Shown: positions 1 through 5,985, numbered from the stretch's first letter. The stretch is 6,262 nt of DNA from DAOPKN01 sp035391225 (GCA_035391225.1 DAOPKN010000098.1:1-6262); one strand, 5' to 3'. The notes: generated by a model not told the origin, from the letters alone. Program-made: numbers and translations.

Positions 1-55
1 CCTGTATCCAACCTGTCCTGGCAGGGGCAGCATCGTAACGAAAGGAGGGAAACAC

Positions 56-1417
56 ATGAACCTGCACGACGCAATGAACAACATGACCCACACGGAAAAC
101 TTGATGCCCTCGTACAAAAGCACGCTGGATGAATGCGTCGACCTGTTCTTCCAGGTTGGAGCGTCCCGGGGCAAGTGCATGAAAGCACCTTTCAAGAAGG
201 CACTGAAGCAAGACAAGGACATCGCCATGCGCATCTTGCTGTGGTCACGGGATGTCCGTGGAGGTGCGGGGGAACGCCAGATCTTCCGTGATCTGATCCG
301 GACCACCGCGCTCACCGACCGCTTCGTTTCCCTGATTCCCGAAGTGGGACGATGGGACGATGTGTTGGCACTGCGGGGAACGCCCCACGAGGACGCCGCT
401 GTTTCGCTGCTCCGCACCACACTGCTCGAAGAGCAAAACGGGCTGTGCGCCAAGTGGATGCCGCGCAAGGGGGAAAAAGCGGTGTGGCTGCGCTACCGCC
501 TCGGGCTGAGCCCCAAGAGCTACCGCAAGATGCTGGTCAACCTCACCCGCGTGGTGGAAAGCGAGATGACCGCGAACCAGTGGCAGAGCATCGACTACGA
601 GAAAGTACCCTCGTTGGCATCTGCGCGTTACCAGAAAGCCTTCGCGCGGCATGACCCGGAAGGATACGAGGCGTACAAGCAAGGCCTTGTCACCGGTACC
701 GCCAGCGTGCACGCGGATACGCTCTACCCCTACGACGTGCTCAAGTCACTGTACGCGGGGGACAGCACCGTGGCACAGGCACAGTGGGAGGCATTGCCCG
801 ATTTCGTGGAGAACGACAGCACCTTTTTGCCCGTAATCGACGTCTCCGGTTCCATGACCACGCGCATCGCCCCCAACCTCACCGCGCTGATGGTTTCGGT
901 GTCCCTGGGGCTGTACCTGGCGGAGCACAACAAGGGCATCTTCAAGGACCAGTTCGTGACGTTCTCCGCGCGCCCCGAGATGCACAAGGTGCACGGAACG
1001 TTGGAACAAAGGCTGGAACAGATCGAGAACGCCAACTGGGGCATGAACACCGATATCGAGGCGGTATTCGACCTGATCCTCAACGCCGCCCAAGCGCACA
1101 AGGTCCCGCAAAACGAGATGCCCTCGGTGATCCTGATCCTCTCGGACATGCAGTTTGACCAGGCTACCACGGGCACACCAGCCCTGGCCATGATCGCGCA
1201 CAAGTACGAGCGCGCGGGGTACAAACGGCCGGAGGTGGTGTTCTGGAACCTGTGCGACCGCCCGGGAAACATCCCCGCCACGCTCAACGATACGGGCGTG
1301 GGACTGGTGAGCGGCTTTTCGCCCTCCATCGTGAAAACGCTGCTTTCCGGCGAGACGATGGACCCGGTGAAAATCATGAAGGCAGCGGTGTGTATCCCGC
1401 GGTACGACTGGCAGTAA
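56..1417 (+). CDS. DUF2828 / TROVE-like protein with vWA domain (Ro60-like)
   Basis: A 453-residue protein that looks like the DUF2828 family, whose fold resembles the TROVE plus von Willebrand A architecture of Ro60/Rsr ring proteins. Seen in the sequence: the N-terminal helical half carries RD-RGG-GER (residues 65-74), GRWDD (98-102) and KWMPRK (133-138), all typical of this family, then RKMLVNL near 157-163 and YEKVPS-A (181-189). The C-terminal vWA domain has an intact metal site: DVSGS (D262, S264, S266), NTD (T332) and SDMQFD (D364). Known for the family: Ro60-type proteins bind Y RNAs and misfolded RNAs and assist RNA decay; DUF2828 members are common in phages and their own function is not settled. 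The ATG at 56 is chosen because an AGGAGG at 43-48 lies 7 bases upstream. It is the only plus-strand gene and converges on the minus-strand operon at a shared terminator. RNA binding is inferred from the fold only. Confidence 0.9.
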   Translation: MNLHDAMNNMTHTENLMPSYKSTLDECVDLFFQVGASRGKCMKAPFKKALKQDKDIAMRILLWSRDVRGGAGERQIFRDLIRTTALTDRFVSLIPEVGRWDDVLALRGTPHEDAAVSLLRTTLLEEQNGLCAKWMPRKGEKAVWLRYRLGLSPKSYRKMLVNLTRVVESEMTANQWQSIDYEKVPSLASARYQKAFARHDPEGYEAYKQGLVTGTASVHADTLYPYDVLKSLYAGDSTVAQAQWEALPDFVENDSTFLPVIDVSGSMTTRIAPNLTALMVSVSLGLYLAEHNKGIFKDQFVTFSARPEMHKVHGTLEQRLEQIENANWGMNTDIEAVFDLILNAAQAHKVPQNEMPSVILILSDMQFDQATTGTPALAMIAHKYERAGYKRPEVVFWNLCDRPGNIPATLNDTGVGLVSGFSPSIVKTLLSGETMDPVKIMKAAVCIPRYDWQ

Positions 1418-1434
1418 AAACCAAGTACCCATAG

Positions 1435-1470
1435 AAAAGCCCTTGAAGCACCCCTTCAAGGGCTTTTTTT
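1435..1470. terminator. Bidirectional intrinsic terminator
   Basis: A perfect 10-bp stem (GCCCTTGAAG at 1439-1448 with its complement at 1454-1463) closes a 5-base loop. It is followed by seven T on the plus strand (1464-1470) and preceded by four A (1435-1438), which give a T tract when read on the minus strand. It lies 18 bases after the stop of the plus-strand DUF2828 gene and beyond the stop of the last minus-strand gene, so it can end both converging transcripts. The plus-strand direction has the longer T run and should work better. Confidence 0.93.
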
Positions 1471-1475
1471 CCGAA

Positions 1476-1524
1476 GGACCCCCGCCACCCCAGTGCGGCT
1501 CACTTCCTGGGTGCGGCGGTCCCC
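1476..1524. repeat. GC-rich hairpin, short copy of the repeat at 6067-6201
   Basis: Left arm 1476-1493 and right arm 1507-1522 pair in about 15 positions with one mismatch and two single-base bulges around a 13-base loop. Two stretches are identical to the element near the right end of the window: ACCCCAGTGCGGCTC (1487-1501, also 6076-6090) and GGGTGCGGCGGTCCC (1509-1523, also 6189-6203). It therefore looks like the same element with its roughly 95-base middle reduced to a few bases. It sits between the stop codon of the last operon gene (1527) and the intrinsic terminator, so it lies in the 3' untranslated end of the minus-strand transcript, where it could stabilise the RNA or be a processing site. 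A REP/BIME-like or MITE-like repeat is possible; family not recognised. Confidence 0.75.
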
Positions 1525-1526
1525 AC

Positions 1527-1796
1527 TCACGAACTCTCTTCCGCCTTCCCCTCCATCGCAGAAAGCAACCGCAAGAACTCCTGGTTTTCATCAACGGGTC
1601 GCTCAAGCGCCAGGCGATGGAGCATTTGGGTCACGTCCATGATGTTCTGGCCAATCATTTTCTGGATTTTGTCCGTCTGTCCCGGTTGGAAATGCTCCGC
1701 CATCTGCAGTACCAGCGCCCGCTCGGGCTCGGGTAGCTCGTCGAAGAGTTTGCCCATTTTGTCGTACCAGCGAGTCCACCAGCGCTCGTCAGGCAT
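1527..1796 (-). CDS. Small acidic protein coupled to the DnaB-like gene
   Basis: An 89-residue protein with no family I recognise. It is rich in charged and helix-favouring residues, with a Trp-rich start (DERWWTRWYDKMGKLF) and an acidic tail (EGKAEESS); no signal peptide, membrane segment or cysteine motif is visible. Its ATG overlaps the end of the helicase gene by 8 bases (ATGCCTGA shares the helicase TGA), which together with a weak AGGTGG upstream points to translational coupling. It is the last gene of the operon, ending just before the GC-rich hairpin and terminator. Position next to a replicative helicase suggests a small partner of the replisome (loader, inhibitor or accessory factor), but that is inference from context alone. 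Confidence 0.75.
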   Translation of the reverse strand: MPDERWWTRWYDKMGKLFDELPEPERALVLQMAEHFQPGQTDKIQKMIGQNIMDVTQMLHRLALERPVDENQEFLRLLSAMEGKAEESS

Positions 1797-3018
1797 ATAC
1801 CACCTGGTGGCGGGTGTCGTAGCGCACCACCTGCACCCCGGTCTCCCCGTCGCGTTGCTTGGCCAGGATCAGCTCCAGCCTTTCCGGGTCCGCGTCCGGA
1901 TCGTAGTAGGCAGGGCGGTACAAAAGCAGCACCGCGTCGCAATCTTGCTCGATGGCACCGCTGTCGCGCAGGTCTGCCAGGAAGGGGATCTTCTCGGCAC
2001 GCAGTTCCACTTGCCGGTTGAGCTGGCTTCCCACCACCACCACGACACCCAGTTCGCCGGCCATGAGCTTGAGCTTGCGGCAAATCGCCCCCAGCTGGTC
2101 GTTCCGCGTTTGGCCCAATCCTTCGGTGGGAACCAGTTGCAAGTAGTCCAGGAAAACCACCTTCACGCCCTCCACGCGCGCCATGAGCTGGATGGTACCC
2201 AGGATTTCCTCGAAAACCATCTGGAAACGATCCTTGAAGAACAGGGGAAGCCCGGAGATTTCCTCCATTTGGTTCTTCAGCTCTTGTTTCTCCTCCTCCG
2301 AAAAAGAGTGCAGGTTGCCGCGCAGCGGGAAATCGAACTGGTTCTGCATCAGGCGCAGCGAAAGCGAGCTGGCATTCATCTCCAACGAAAGGAAGCCGCA
2401 GGGCACCCCCTCCTTCCCCAGGCTCCGCGCCATGTTGAGCATCAGCGCCGTTTTCCCCATGCCCGGGCGGCCCGCGATGGCAATGAGCTCCCCGCCACTG
2501 AGCCCAATCATCTGGTGGCAAAAGGGCAAGCGCAGTTCCTCGTTGGGATGTTCCCACAACTCCTGTAGCTGGTGTTCCAGCTTATCCATGAGCCGTGGCA
2601 TCCCGGTGAAATCCTGCGGCTCCGAACCCCGCAACCGGGCGGAAACCTGGTCCAGCTCGGCACCCAGTTCCCGGGTCGATCTCCATTTATCCTGGAACAT
2701 CGGCAGGATTCCCTGCAACTTGGCCAGGCAAGCGCGCTTGGTGTTGGCATCCTTCAGGTCTTTTATGGCCATCCAAACGCCCATGCGGTTACCCCCGCAT
2801 TCCCGGAAGTAGTCCATCCAGTTCGGGGGGACGATATCGCGCCCCACCATGCGCGTACCCAAGTCCAATCCCCCCAACCCGGGATATTCCCGGATGTATT
2901 CCAGGATCCGCCGTGCCTCGGGTCCAGCCAAGTCCCCAGGGTTCAGGTAAAAGGCGTAGGGCCGCAACGTTTCGTCAAAAATCAGGTTGGACAAGATATA
3001 CTCCTCAACACGATCCAC
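1789..3018 (-). CDS. DnaB-like replicative DNA helicase
   Basis: A 409-residue member of the DnaB/phage helicase family, the ring ATPase that unwinds DNA at the replication fork. Seen in order: a DnaB-N-like helical region (about 1-75), a linker helix region (about 85-160), and the RecA-like C-terminal domain with Walker A GRPGMGKT (183-190), LSLEM with the catalytic glutamate E213, Walker B VVFLDYLQL (D291), SQLNR (331-335), LADLRDSGAIEQDCD (348-361) and the KQRDGETG segment (387-394) that supplies the basic finger to the next subunit. All core ATPase residues are present. Length is somewhat below the usual 440-470 of chromosomal DnaB, as is common in phage and plasmid versions. The start is GTG at 3018, fixed by AAGGAGG 7 bases upstream, and it overlaps the preceding winged-helix gene by 14 bases. 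Not the host dnaB by context, since it sits in a phage-like operon. Confidence 0.93.
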   Translation of the reverse strand: MDRVEEYILSNLIFDETLRPYAFYLNPGDLAGPEARRILEYIREYPGLGGLDLGTRMVGRDIVPPNWMDYFRECGGNRMGVWMAIKDLKDANTKRACLAKLQGILPMFQDKWRSTRELGAELDQVSARLRGSEPQDFTGMPRLMDKLEHQLQELWEHPNEELRLPFCHQMIGLSGGELIAIAGRPGMGKTALMLNMARSLGKEGVPCGFLSLEMNASSLSLRLMQNQFDFPLRGNLHSFSEEEKQELKNQMEEISGLPLFFKDRFQMVFEEILGTIQLMARVEGVKVVFLDYLQLVPTEGLGQTRNDQLGAICRKLKLMAGELGVVVVVGSQLNRQVELRAEKIPFLADLRDSGAIEQDCDAVLLLYRPAYYDPDADPERLELILAKQRDGETGVQVVRYDTRHQVVYA

Positions 3019-3724
3019 GTAATTTCCTCCTTTTCCATGCCAAAAAATCGTTCCAGTGTTCCTGCGCGATGCCGATGATTTCCGTCACGGGCTGCGGGGA
3101 TTGCCGCACCCGGCCATGGGTTTCGGGCATCCCCCCGAGGTATTCGGCCACCAGGGAGAAATGCTCGCCGAAATGGGCGATCAACGGCTCGAGGGAATCC
3201 GCCCGGTTGGGCAGAAGCTCTTGGAAGAATTCCTGCGGGTGAAACCCAAGATCTTCTTCTCTTCTCTTCTCTTCTCTTCTCTGGGGCATGGTGAAAGCCT
3301 TTGTACCAGAGGGTTTCCCCGGCAAAAACGACCCCGTTTTCCACCCCTTTTTGCTCCCTTTTTTGCGCGCATTTTGGGTCAGATGCGCAGGCGTTTGCGG
3401 GTGCGCGGAGCTGGCATCGGTTTTCGTGCCGGCATCCGTCCCCGGGCAGTTGGGCGCAAGGTAAAACCGGCAACCGCGCTTGCTCTCGGTGCGCCGCACC
3501 TCAATGAGCCCAATCTCGCGGAAGAAGTTGCACGCCTCCTTCAACTTCGACAGGGTCGTGTTCGCCAACCCGCACAGGCTTCTCTCGGTCAGGGTCACGA
3601 AATCCGGGCGCCCCGCCTCGTTCCAGAACTGGGCAAGCTCCAACCAAATGTGCACCTCCAGGTGGGAAAACTTGTACTGGCGCTTGAAACGGTGAAATCG
3701 ATTCATCAGGTCGATGTAGGTCAT
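3005..3724 (-). CDS. Winged-helix replication protein (replisome organiser-like)
   Basis: A 239-residue protein with an N-terminal winged helix-turn-helix (about residues 18-90: SHLEVHIWLEL, TERSLCGLANTTLSKLKEAC as the HTH, then REIGLIEVRRTESKRGCRFYL as the wing). This layout is typical of phage replication initiators/organisers, which bind the origin and hand it to the helicase. A flexible linker follows (about 92-145, with a basic patch KKGSKKGWK at 121-129), then a very charged QRREEKRREED (148-158) and a helical C-terminus (about 162-239) that ends in DFLAWKRRKLRG, somewhat like DnaD-type C-terminal regions. The ATG at 3724 has AGGAG 5 bases upstream. Its end overlaps the helicase gene by 14 bases, fitting a partner role. 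The charged stretch is encoded by a five-base tandem repeat, and both other frames on this strand are open there. Exact subfamily not determined. Confidence 0.87.
   Translation of the reverse strand: MTYIDLMNRFHRFKRQYKFSHLEVHIWLELAQFWNEAGRPDFVTLTERSLCGLANTTLSKLKEACNFFREIGLIEVRRTESKRGCRFYLAPNCPGTDAGTKTDASSAHPQTPAHLTQNARKKGSKKGWKTGSFLPGKPSGTKAFTMPQRREEKRREEDLGFHPQEFFQELLPNRADSLEPLIAHFGEHFSLVAEYLGGMPETHGRVRQSPQPVTEIIGIAQEHWNDFLAWKRRKLRGSC
3026..3032 (-). promoter_or_regulatory. RBS fixing the GTG start of the helicase gene
   Basis: AAGGAGG on the minus strand, 7 bases before the GTG at 3018. It lies inside the coding end of the upstream winged-helix gene. The ATG at 3037 lies in another frame, upstream of this site, so it does not compete as the helicase start. 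Confidence 0.85.
3256..3282. repeat. Five-base tandem repeat (CTTCT, 5.4 copies) inside a gene
   Basis: Five full CTTCT units (3256-3280) plus CT, reading as AGAAG-type purine repeats on the coding minus strand. They encode the RREEKRREE stretch of the winged-helix protein. Because the unit is not a multiple of three, gain or loss of a unit shifts the reading frame: one alternative frame ends at about 3181 and the other runs to 2982, into the start of the helicase gene. Confidence 0.92.
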
Positions 3725-3741
3725 ATGCTCTCCTTTCAGAA

Positions 3742-3764
3742 GCGGGCCCCGGCAAAGGGCCCGC
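3742..3764. other. Strong intercistronic hairpin
   Basis: A perfect 8-bp GC stem (GCGGGCCC at 3742-3749, GGGCCCGC at 3757-3764) with a 7-base loop, in the 63-base gap between the YqaJ-fold gene and the winged-helix gene. No T tract follows on either strand, so it is unlikely to be a simple terminator. On the minus strand it ends 5 bases before the AAAGGAG ribosome binding site at 3730-3736, so it could set translation of the winged-helix gene, protect or process the mRNA, or cause partial pausing. It is the only non-overlapping junction in this operon. Confidence 0.75.
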
Positions 3765-3787
3765 GGTCGAGTGGATGGGAAAAAAAC

Positions 3788-4702
3788 TCAGGCAACCTTT
3801 TTCACCAGGAACCGCCGAGACTGGCTCGTGGTGCAAAACGTCCGGTACAACTCGGGGTACTGCTCCTTGATTCTCCCGATATCCAGGCGGGTGGTTTCCA
3901 CGTTCTTCCAGCTCACGGAAAACCGCTTGTTGCTGGCGGTTTCGTGGTGCTTCATCAGTGCCTTGATCTCGTTTTCGCGTTCGCGGATCGCAACGTCCAA
4001 GGCATCCCGTTGCTCCTTTTTCTGGAGCAAATCCTCCAGGCATTCGTCCGCGTGTTCGGGCAGCTCCATGTCGCCAACGTTCCAGGAATACAGCTGTTTC
4101 AACATGCGGGTGGTGGACAGGCTGCCGTCCGCAACCGGCGGAACCTTGTTGCACAACTGCTCCACGAAAAGCTTCTCGCGGCTCACCAGGTCTTGTATCT
4201 CGTTCTCGTCGCGCTCCACCACGCGCAAAAGGAACTCCTCCCCCCCCACCAGCACCCCAACGTATCCCCGGGAGAAACCGGTCACTGCCAGCAGGTGCAA
4301 CACCTGTAGGCGTTCCTCCGCGGGAATCGTGGGTGTAAGGCAACCCGGGCATTCCCCCCACTCCTCGCGCCGCCACACGTTGCACGCCGCGGGAAGGAAC
4401 AGCGCATCCTCCTCTTTGATACTGCGCACGCTCAGCGCCTGCATCCAGGGATACTCGGGGTGTTCCAAAGCGGAAACCATCTCCACCTCCTTCTTGCTCA
4501 GCTGCGTAAACATCTCTTCCACCACCCATGGCAGCCCCGCGTTCCAGGCACTGGTGCCCTTGGGGGGGAAAAACACCCGGCCCTGCTTCTCCCAGTACAA
4601 CGAAAACGCCGACTTCCAGCGGGATTGCCCGAGTGCGGGAGCGGCATCCGGTGGATACAGGAAAAAGGGAATCACGGGTGATGCTGTCGCTTCTGCTTTC
4701 AT
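3788..4702 (-). CDS. YqaJ-fold viral recombinase family protein, nuclease site apparently lost
   Basis: A 304-residue protein that follows the YqaJ (lambda-exonuclease-like) family along its whole length: PDAAPALGQSRWKSAFSLYWEK (18-39), NAGLPWVVEEMF (54-65), HPEYPWMQA (81-89), NVWRREEWGE (108-117), QVLHLLAVTG (133-142), YVGVLVGG (147-154), ERDENEI (163-169), PPVADGS (188-194), a charged helical region (about 215-250) and a final SRRFLVK (295-301). Family members are 5'-to-3' DNA exonucleases that prepare ends for strand annealing. Against the family pattern as I remember it, the acidic residue before the conserved Pro is L57, the Asp after HPEYPW is V92, and the Glu-x-Lys pair is L103/A105, so the catalytic centre looks absent while the flanking residues remain. 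The ATG at 4702 follows AAGGAGG by 5 bases; the reading frame is open further upstream, but that part overlaps the preceding gene and has no ribosome site. It overlaps the 75-residue gene by ATGA. A DNA-binding or scaffold role is inference. Confidence 0.85.
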   Translation of the reverse strand: MKAEATASPVIPFFLYPPDAAPALGQSRWKSAFSLYWEKQGRVFFPPKGTSAWNAGLPWVVEEMFTQLSKKEVEMVSALEHPEYPWMQALSVRSIKEEDALFLPAACNVWRREEWGECPGCLTPTIPAEERLQVLHLLAVTGFSRGYVGVLVGGEEFLLRVVERDENEIQDLVSREKLFVEQLCNKVPPVADGSLSTTRMLKQLYSWNVGDMELPEHADECLEDLLQKKEQRDALDVAIRERENEIKALMKHHETASNKRFSVSWKNVETTRLDIGRIKEQYPELYRTFCTTSQSRRFLVKKVA

Positions 4703-4926
4703 GTTGTCCTCCTTGTCACATTCGCGGCTTTTGCCTGCGCCTCCCGGTATTGCCGCCATACCTGGGCGATTCCTTCTAACAACTGATCGAGTTGAACCGG
4801 CGCGAACGCACGCATCCCCCGCACCTCGTGCTCTGGCTGTATGTCCAGGAAATGCACGAGTTCGCGCAGTAGTTGCGGTCGTAAGTGCCTGGTTTTCGCG
4901 TATTCCGGTATCGTTACTAATTTCAA
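4699..4926 (-). CDS. Small MerR/excisionase-like HTH protein
   Basis: A 75-residue protein, the first gene of the operon. The pattern LVTIPEYAK, then LRPQLLRELVHFLDI, then EHEVRGMRAFAPVQLDQLLE resembles a small MerR/excisionase-type winged helix, which binds DNA and in mobile elements can act as a repressor or recombination directionality factor. The last 20 residues form a basic, Ala/Gln-rich helix. It starts with TTG at 4926, which has GGGAGGG 7 bases upstream and lies just after a good promoter. Its stop overlaps the ATG of the next gene (ATGA, 4699-4702). It is a reasonable candidate to bind the repeats in its own upstream region, but nothing in the sequence proves that. Assignment to MerR/excisionase is by pattern only. 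Confidence 0.75.
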   Translation of the reverse strand: MKLVTIPEYAKTRHLRPQLLRELVHFLDIQPEHEVRGMRAFAPVQLDQLLEGIAQVWRQYREAQAKAANVTRRTT

Positions 4927-4933
4927 TGAAAAT

Positions 4934-4940
4934 CCCTCCC
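4934..4940 (-). promoter_or_regulatory. RBS fixing a TTG start
   Basis: GGGAGGG on the minus strand, 7 bases before the TTG at 4926. No in-frame ATG or GTG with a better site is seen, so this site decides the start of the 75-residue HTH gene. Confidence 0.75.
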
Positions 4941-4949
4941 TTCTGCAAT

Positions 4950-4976
4950 ATTATACGACAAAAAACACGATTGACA
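4950..4976 (-). promoter_or_regulatory. Sigma-A type promoter of the replication operon
   Basis: On the minus strand a perfect TATAAT (4955-4950) is preceded, after 16 bases, by CTGTCA, which matches four of six bases of the -35 consensus. Transcription should start near 4943, leaving a very short leader before the ribosome binding site at 4940-4934. It would drive all five genes from the HTH protein to the small acidic protein. Confidence 0.72.
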
Positions 4977-4990
4977 GAAAGGTCCAAATA

Positions 4991-5039
4991 CGGAATTTTA
5001 ACGGCTATTCCGGAAATATTTGCGATTATCCAGGGATAA
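4991..5039. promoter_or_regulatory. Inverted repeats upstream of the operon promoter (operator candidates)
   Basis: Three small dyads lie just upstream of the -35 box. CGGAAT (4991-4996) pairs with ATTCCG (5007-5012); TTCCGGAA (5008-5015) is an 8-base palindrome; TTATCC (5026-5031) pairs with GGATAA (5034-5039) across two bases. They could be operator sites for the HTH protein encoded downstream or part of an origin. Each is short, so chance is not excluded. Confidence 0.4.
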
Positions 5040-5045
5040 CTACAC

Positions 5046-5091
5046 TTTTGGTAGATTTTCGATTTGGTAAGAAAAACTTTCGTGTGGTAGA
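5046..5091. repeat. Iteron-like direct repeats, possible origin part
   Basis: Three copies of a TKTGGTARA-like word: TTTTGGTAGA (5046-5055), ATTTGGTAAGA (5062-5072) and TGTGGTAGA (5083-5091). The GGTA cores start at 5050, 5066 and 5086, so the spacing is 16 and 20 bases. The second and third copies are also preceded by TTTTCG and CTTTCG. The stretch is AT-richer than the genes around it and lies ahead of a replication operon, as iterons often do. Copies are few and imperfect. Confidence 0.35.
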
Positions 5092-5213
5092 AAGGGCAAA
5101 ATCAGCTTTCGAAGGGGTTTTGAAACGGTTTTCCCGGTGGATGTGGCGAAGCGCACCCCGGGAAAAAAGGGGCGATTCTTCTTTTTGTTAGCGCAACGGG
5201 GGCGACGAGGAAA

Positions 5214-5978
5214 CTACGGGGAAGTGGGCAGTGCGTAGAAGGAACGGTCGGGCTGCAACTCGTGCACCAAGGTGACACCCATTCCACGATCGTTGGCGTA
5301 CCCGGTTCCCAAGAAATGCAGCAAGCCGTACAACTCGGGATGACAGCTTTCGATTTGCACGCTGCCCAGGAACCCGGCGGCGGCGTGGCTGGTGAAGCGG
5401 AAGGAACACGTTTGGCCCTTGGTGGCACGAAGCAACGGTGGGGGCAACATGGCGTTGTCGGTTGCCCGGGCAAGGTAATGCGCGAGCGCCTCCGGGCAGG
5501 GGAAGGGAAGGTGGTCGTTGTGGTCCGAGCGGAAGGCCACGGGCGTGAGGAACTCCAGGTTCAGCACCTTGGGAAGGCCGCACAGTGCCTCGGAAGACGT
5601 TTCGCGATGGGAGAGCTGCACCCCTTCGAAAGGAAACCCGCCGAGAAGCAGCACGGGCCGCAAATCGAGGAAGTTACGGAAAGCGCTGGCCACGCGATCG
5701 CCCCAGCAAGAAAAGCGGAAGAACAGCGGCTGATGCGGGGCAAACTCCCGGCAAAGCGCAAAAGGCGCAGTGGAAAAGAGGGGAGAAAAGCGGAATGGTG
5801 CCCCACTCAACGGCAAGGGAAACCCCACATGGTGTTCCGGCGCGGACAACGCCTTCCAAAACTCCGCCCGCAAACGCTCCGCGGAATTGGGCAACATCCC
5901 CTTCACCCGCGCCCGCACATCCACGCGAAACTCGAAACCCCGCGTACTTTTCACCCATTGAAAGAACACCTGTGGCAC
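5214..5978 (-). CDS. cas6: Cas6-family CRISPR RNA endoribonuclease (orphan)
   Basis: A 254-residue protein with the Cas6 pattern along its full length. Cas6 cuts CRISPR transcripts inside each repeat to release guide RNAs in type I and III systems. Seen: an N-terminal ferredoxin-like strand and helix region (FEFRVDVRARVKGMLP, then AERLRAEFWKALS), a His pair (H49, H50) close to PFRFSPLF (61-68) at the place where the family has its general-base His and FTFS motif, RPVLLLGG-PFEGVQL (107-122), FLTPVAFRS (143-151), CPEAL (161-165), GFLGSVQIE (202-210) and the C-terminal glycine-rich RNA-binding loop GTGYANDRGMG (224-234). Length is normal for Cas6. The start is GTG at 5978, 7 bases after GGGGAGG; the frame is open upstream, but that part covers the promoter and a repeat. 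No other cas gene or array is in the window. Which of H49 or H50 is catalytic is not certain. Confidence 0.85.
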   Translation of the reverse strand: MPQVFFQWVKSTRGFEFRVDVRARVKGMLPNSAERLRAEFWKALSAPEHHVGFPLPLSGAPFRFSPLFSTAPFALCREFAPHQPLFFRFSCWGDRVASAFRNFLDLRPVLLLGGFPFEGVQLSHRETSSEALCGLPKVLNLEFLTPVAFRSDHNDHLPFPCPEALAHYLARATDNAMLPPPLLRATKGQTCSFRFTSHAAAGFLGSVQIESCHPELYGLLHFLGTGYANDRGMGVTLVHELQPDRSFYALPTSP

Positions 5979-5985
5979 ATCAATT

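Larger units (their letters stand above)
4927..5213. other. 287-base intergenic region between cas6-like gene and operon
   Basis: No credible gene. From right to left it holds a GC-rich part after the cas6-like stop with no clear minus-strand terminator, the AT-rich iteron-like repeats, the inverted repeats and the operon promoter. Because no terminator is visible, transcripts from the cas6-like gene may run into the operon. A 116-codon plus-strand frame crosses the region but begins inside the antisense of the HTH gene and shows no family features. Confidence 0.6.

Noticed and set aside
3..38. Possible tail of an upstream plus-strand gene ending in TAA at 36-38
   Set aside because: Only eleven codons are visible and nothing distinguishes them from a leader sequence.
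3056..4309. Long plus-strand frame of 417 codons opposite the winged-helix and YqaJ-fold genes
   Set aside because: It is a shadow frame of GC-rich coding DNA; the minus-strand frames carry recognisable domains, ribosome sites and overlaps.
4703..4987. N-terminal extension of the YqaJ-fold protein by 95 codons
   Set aside because: The extension overlaps the HTH gene in another frame, is low-complexity in composition and lacks a ribosome site, while the ATG at 4702 has an excellent one and lies at an ATGA overlap.
4971..5000. Plus-strand promoter starting with a perfect TTGACA at 4971-4976
   Set aside because: No acceptable -10 box is present 16 to 18 bases downstream (best is AATTTT), and no plus-strand gene follows.
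4841..5191. 116-codon plus-strand reading frame across the intergenic region
   Set aside because: Its first part is antisense to the HTH gene, it has no ribosome binding site of note and no family pattern.
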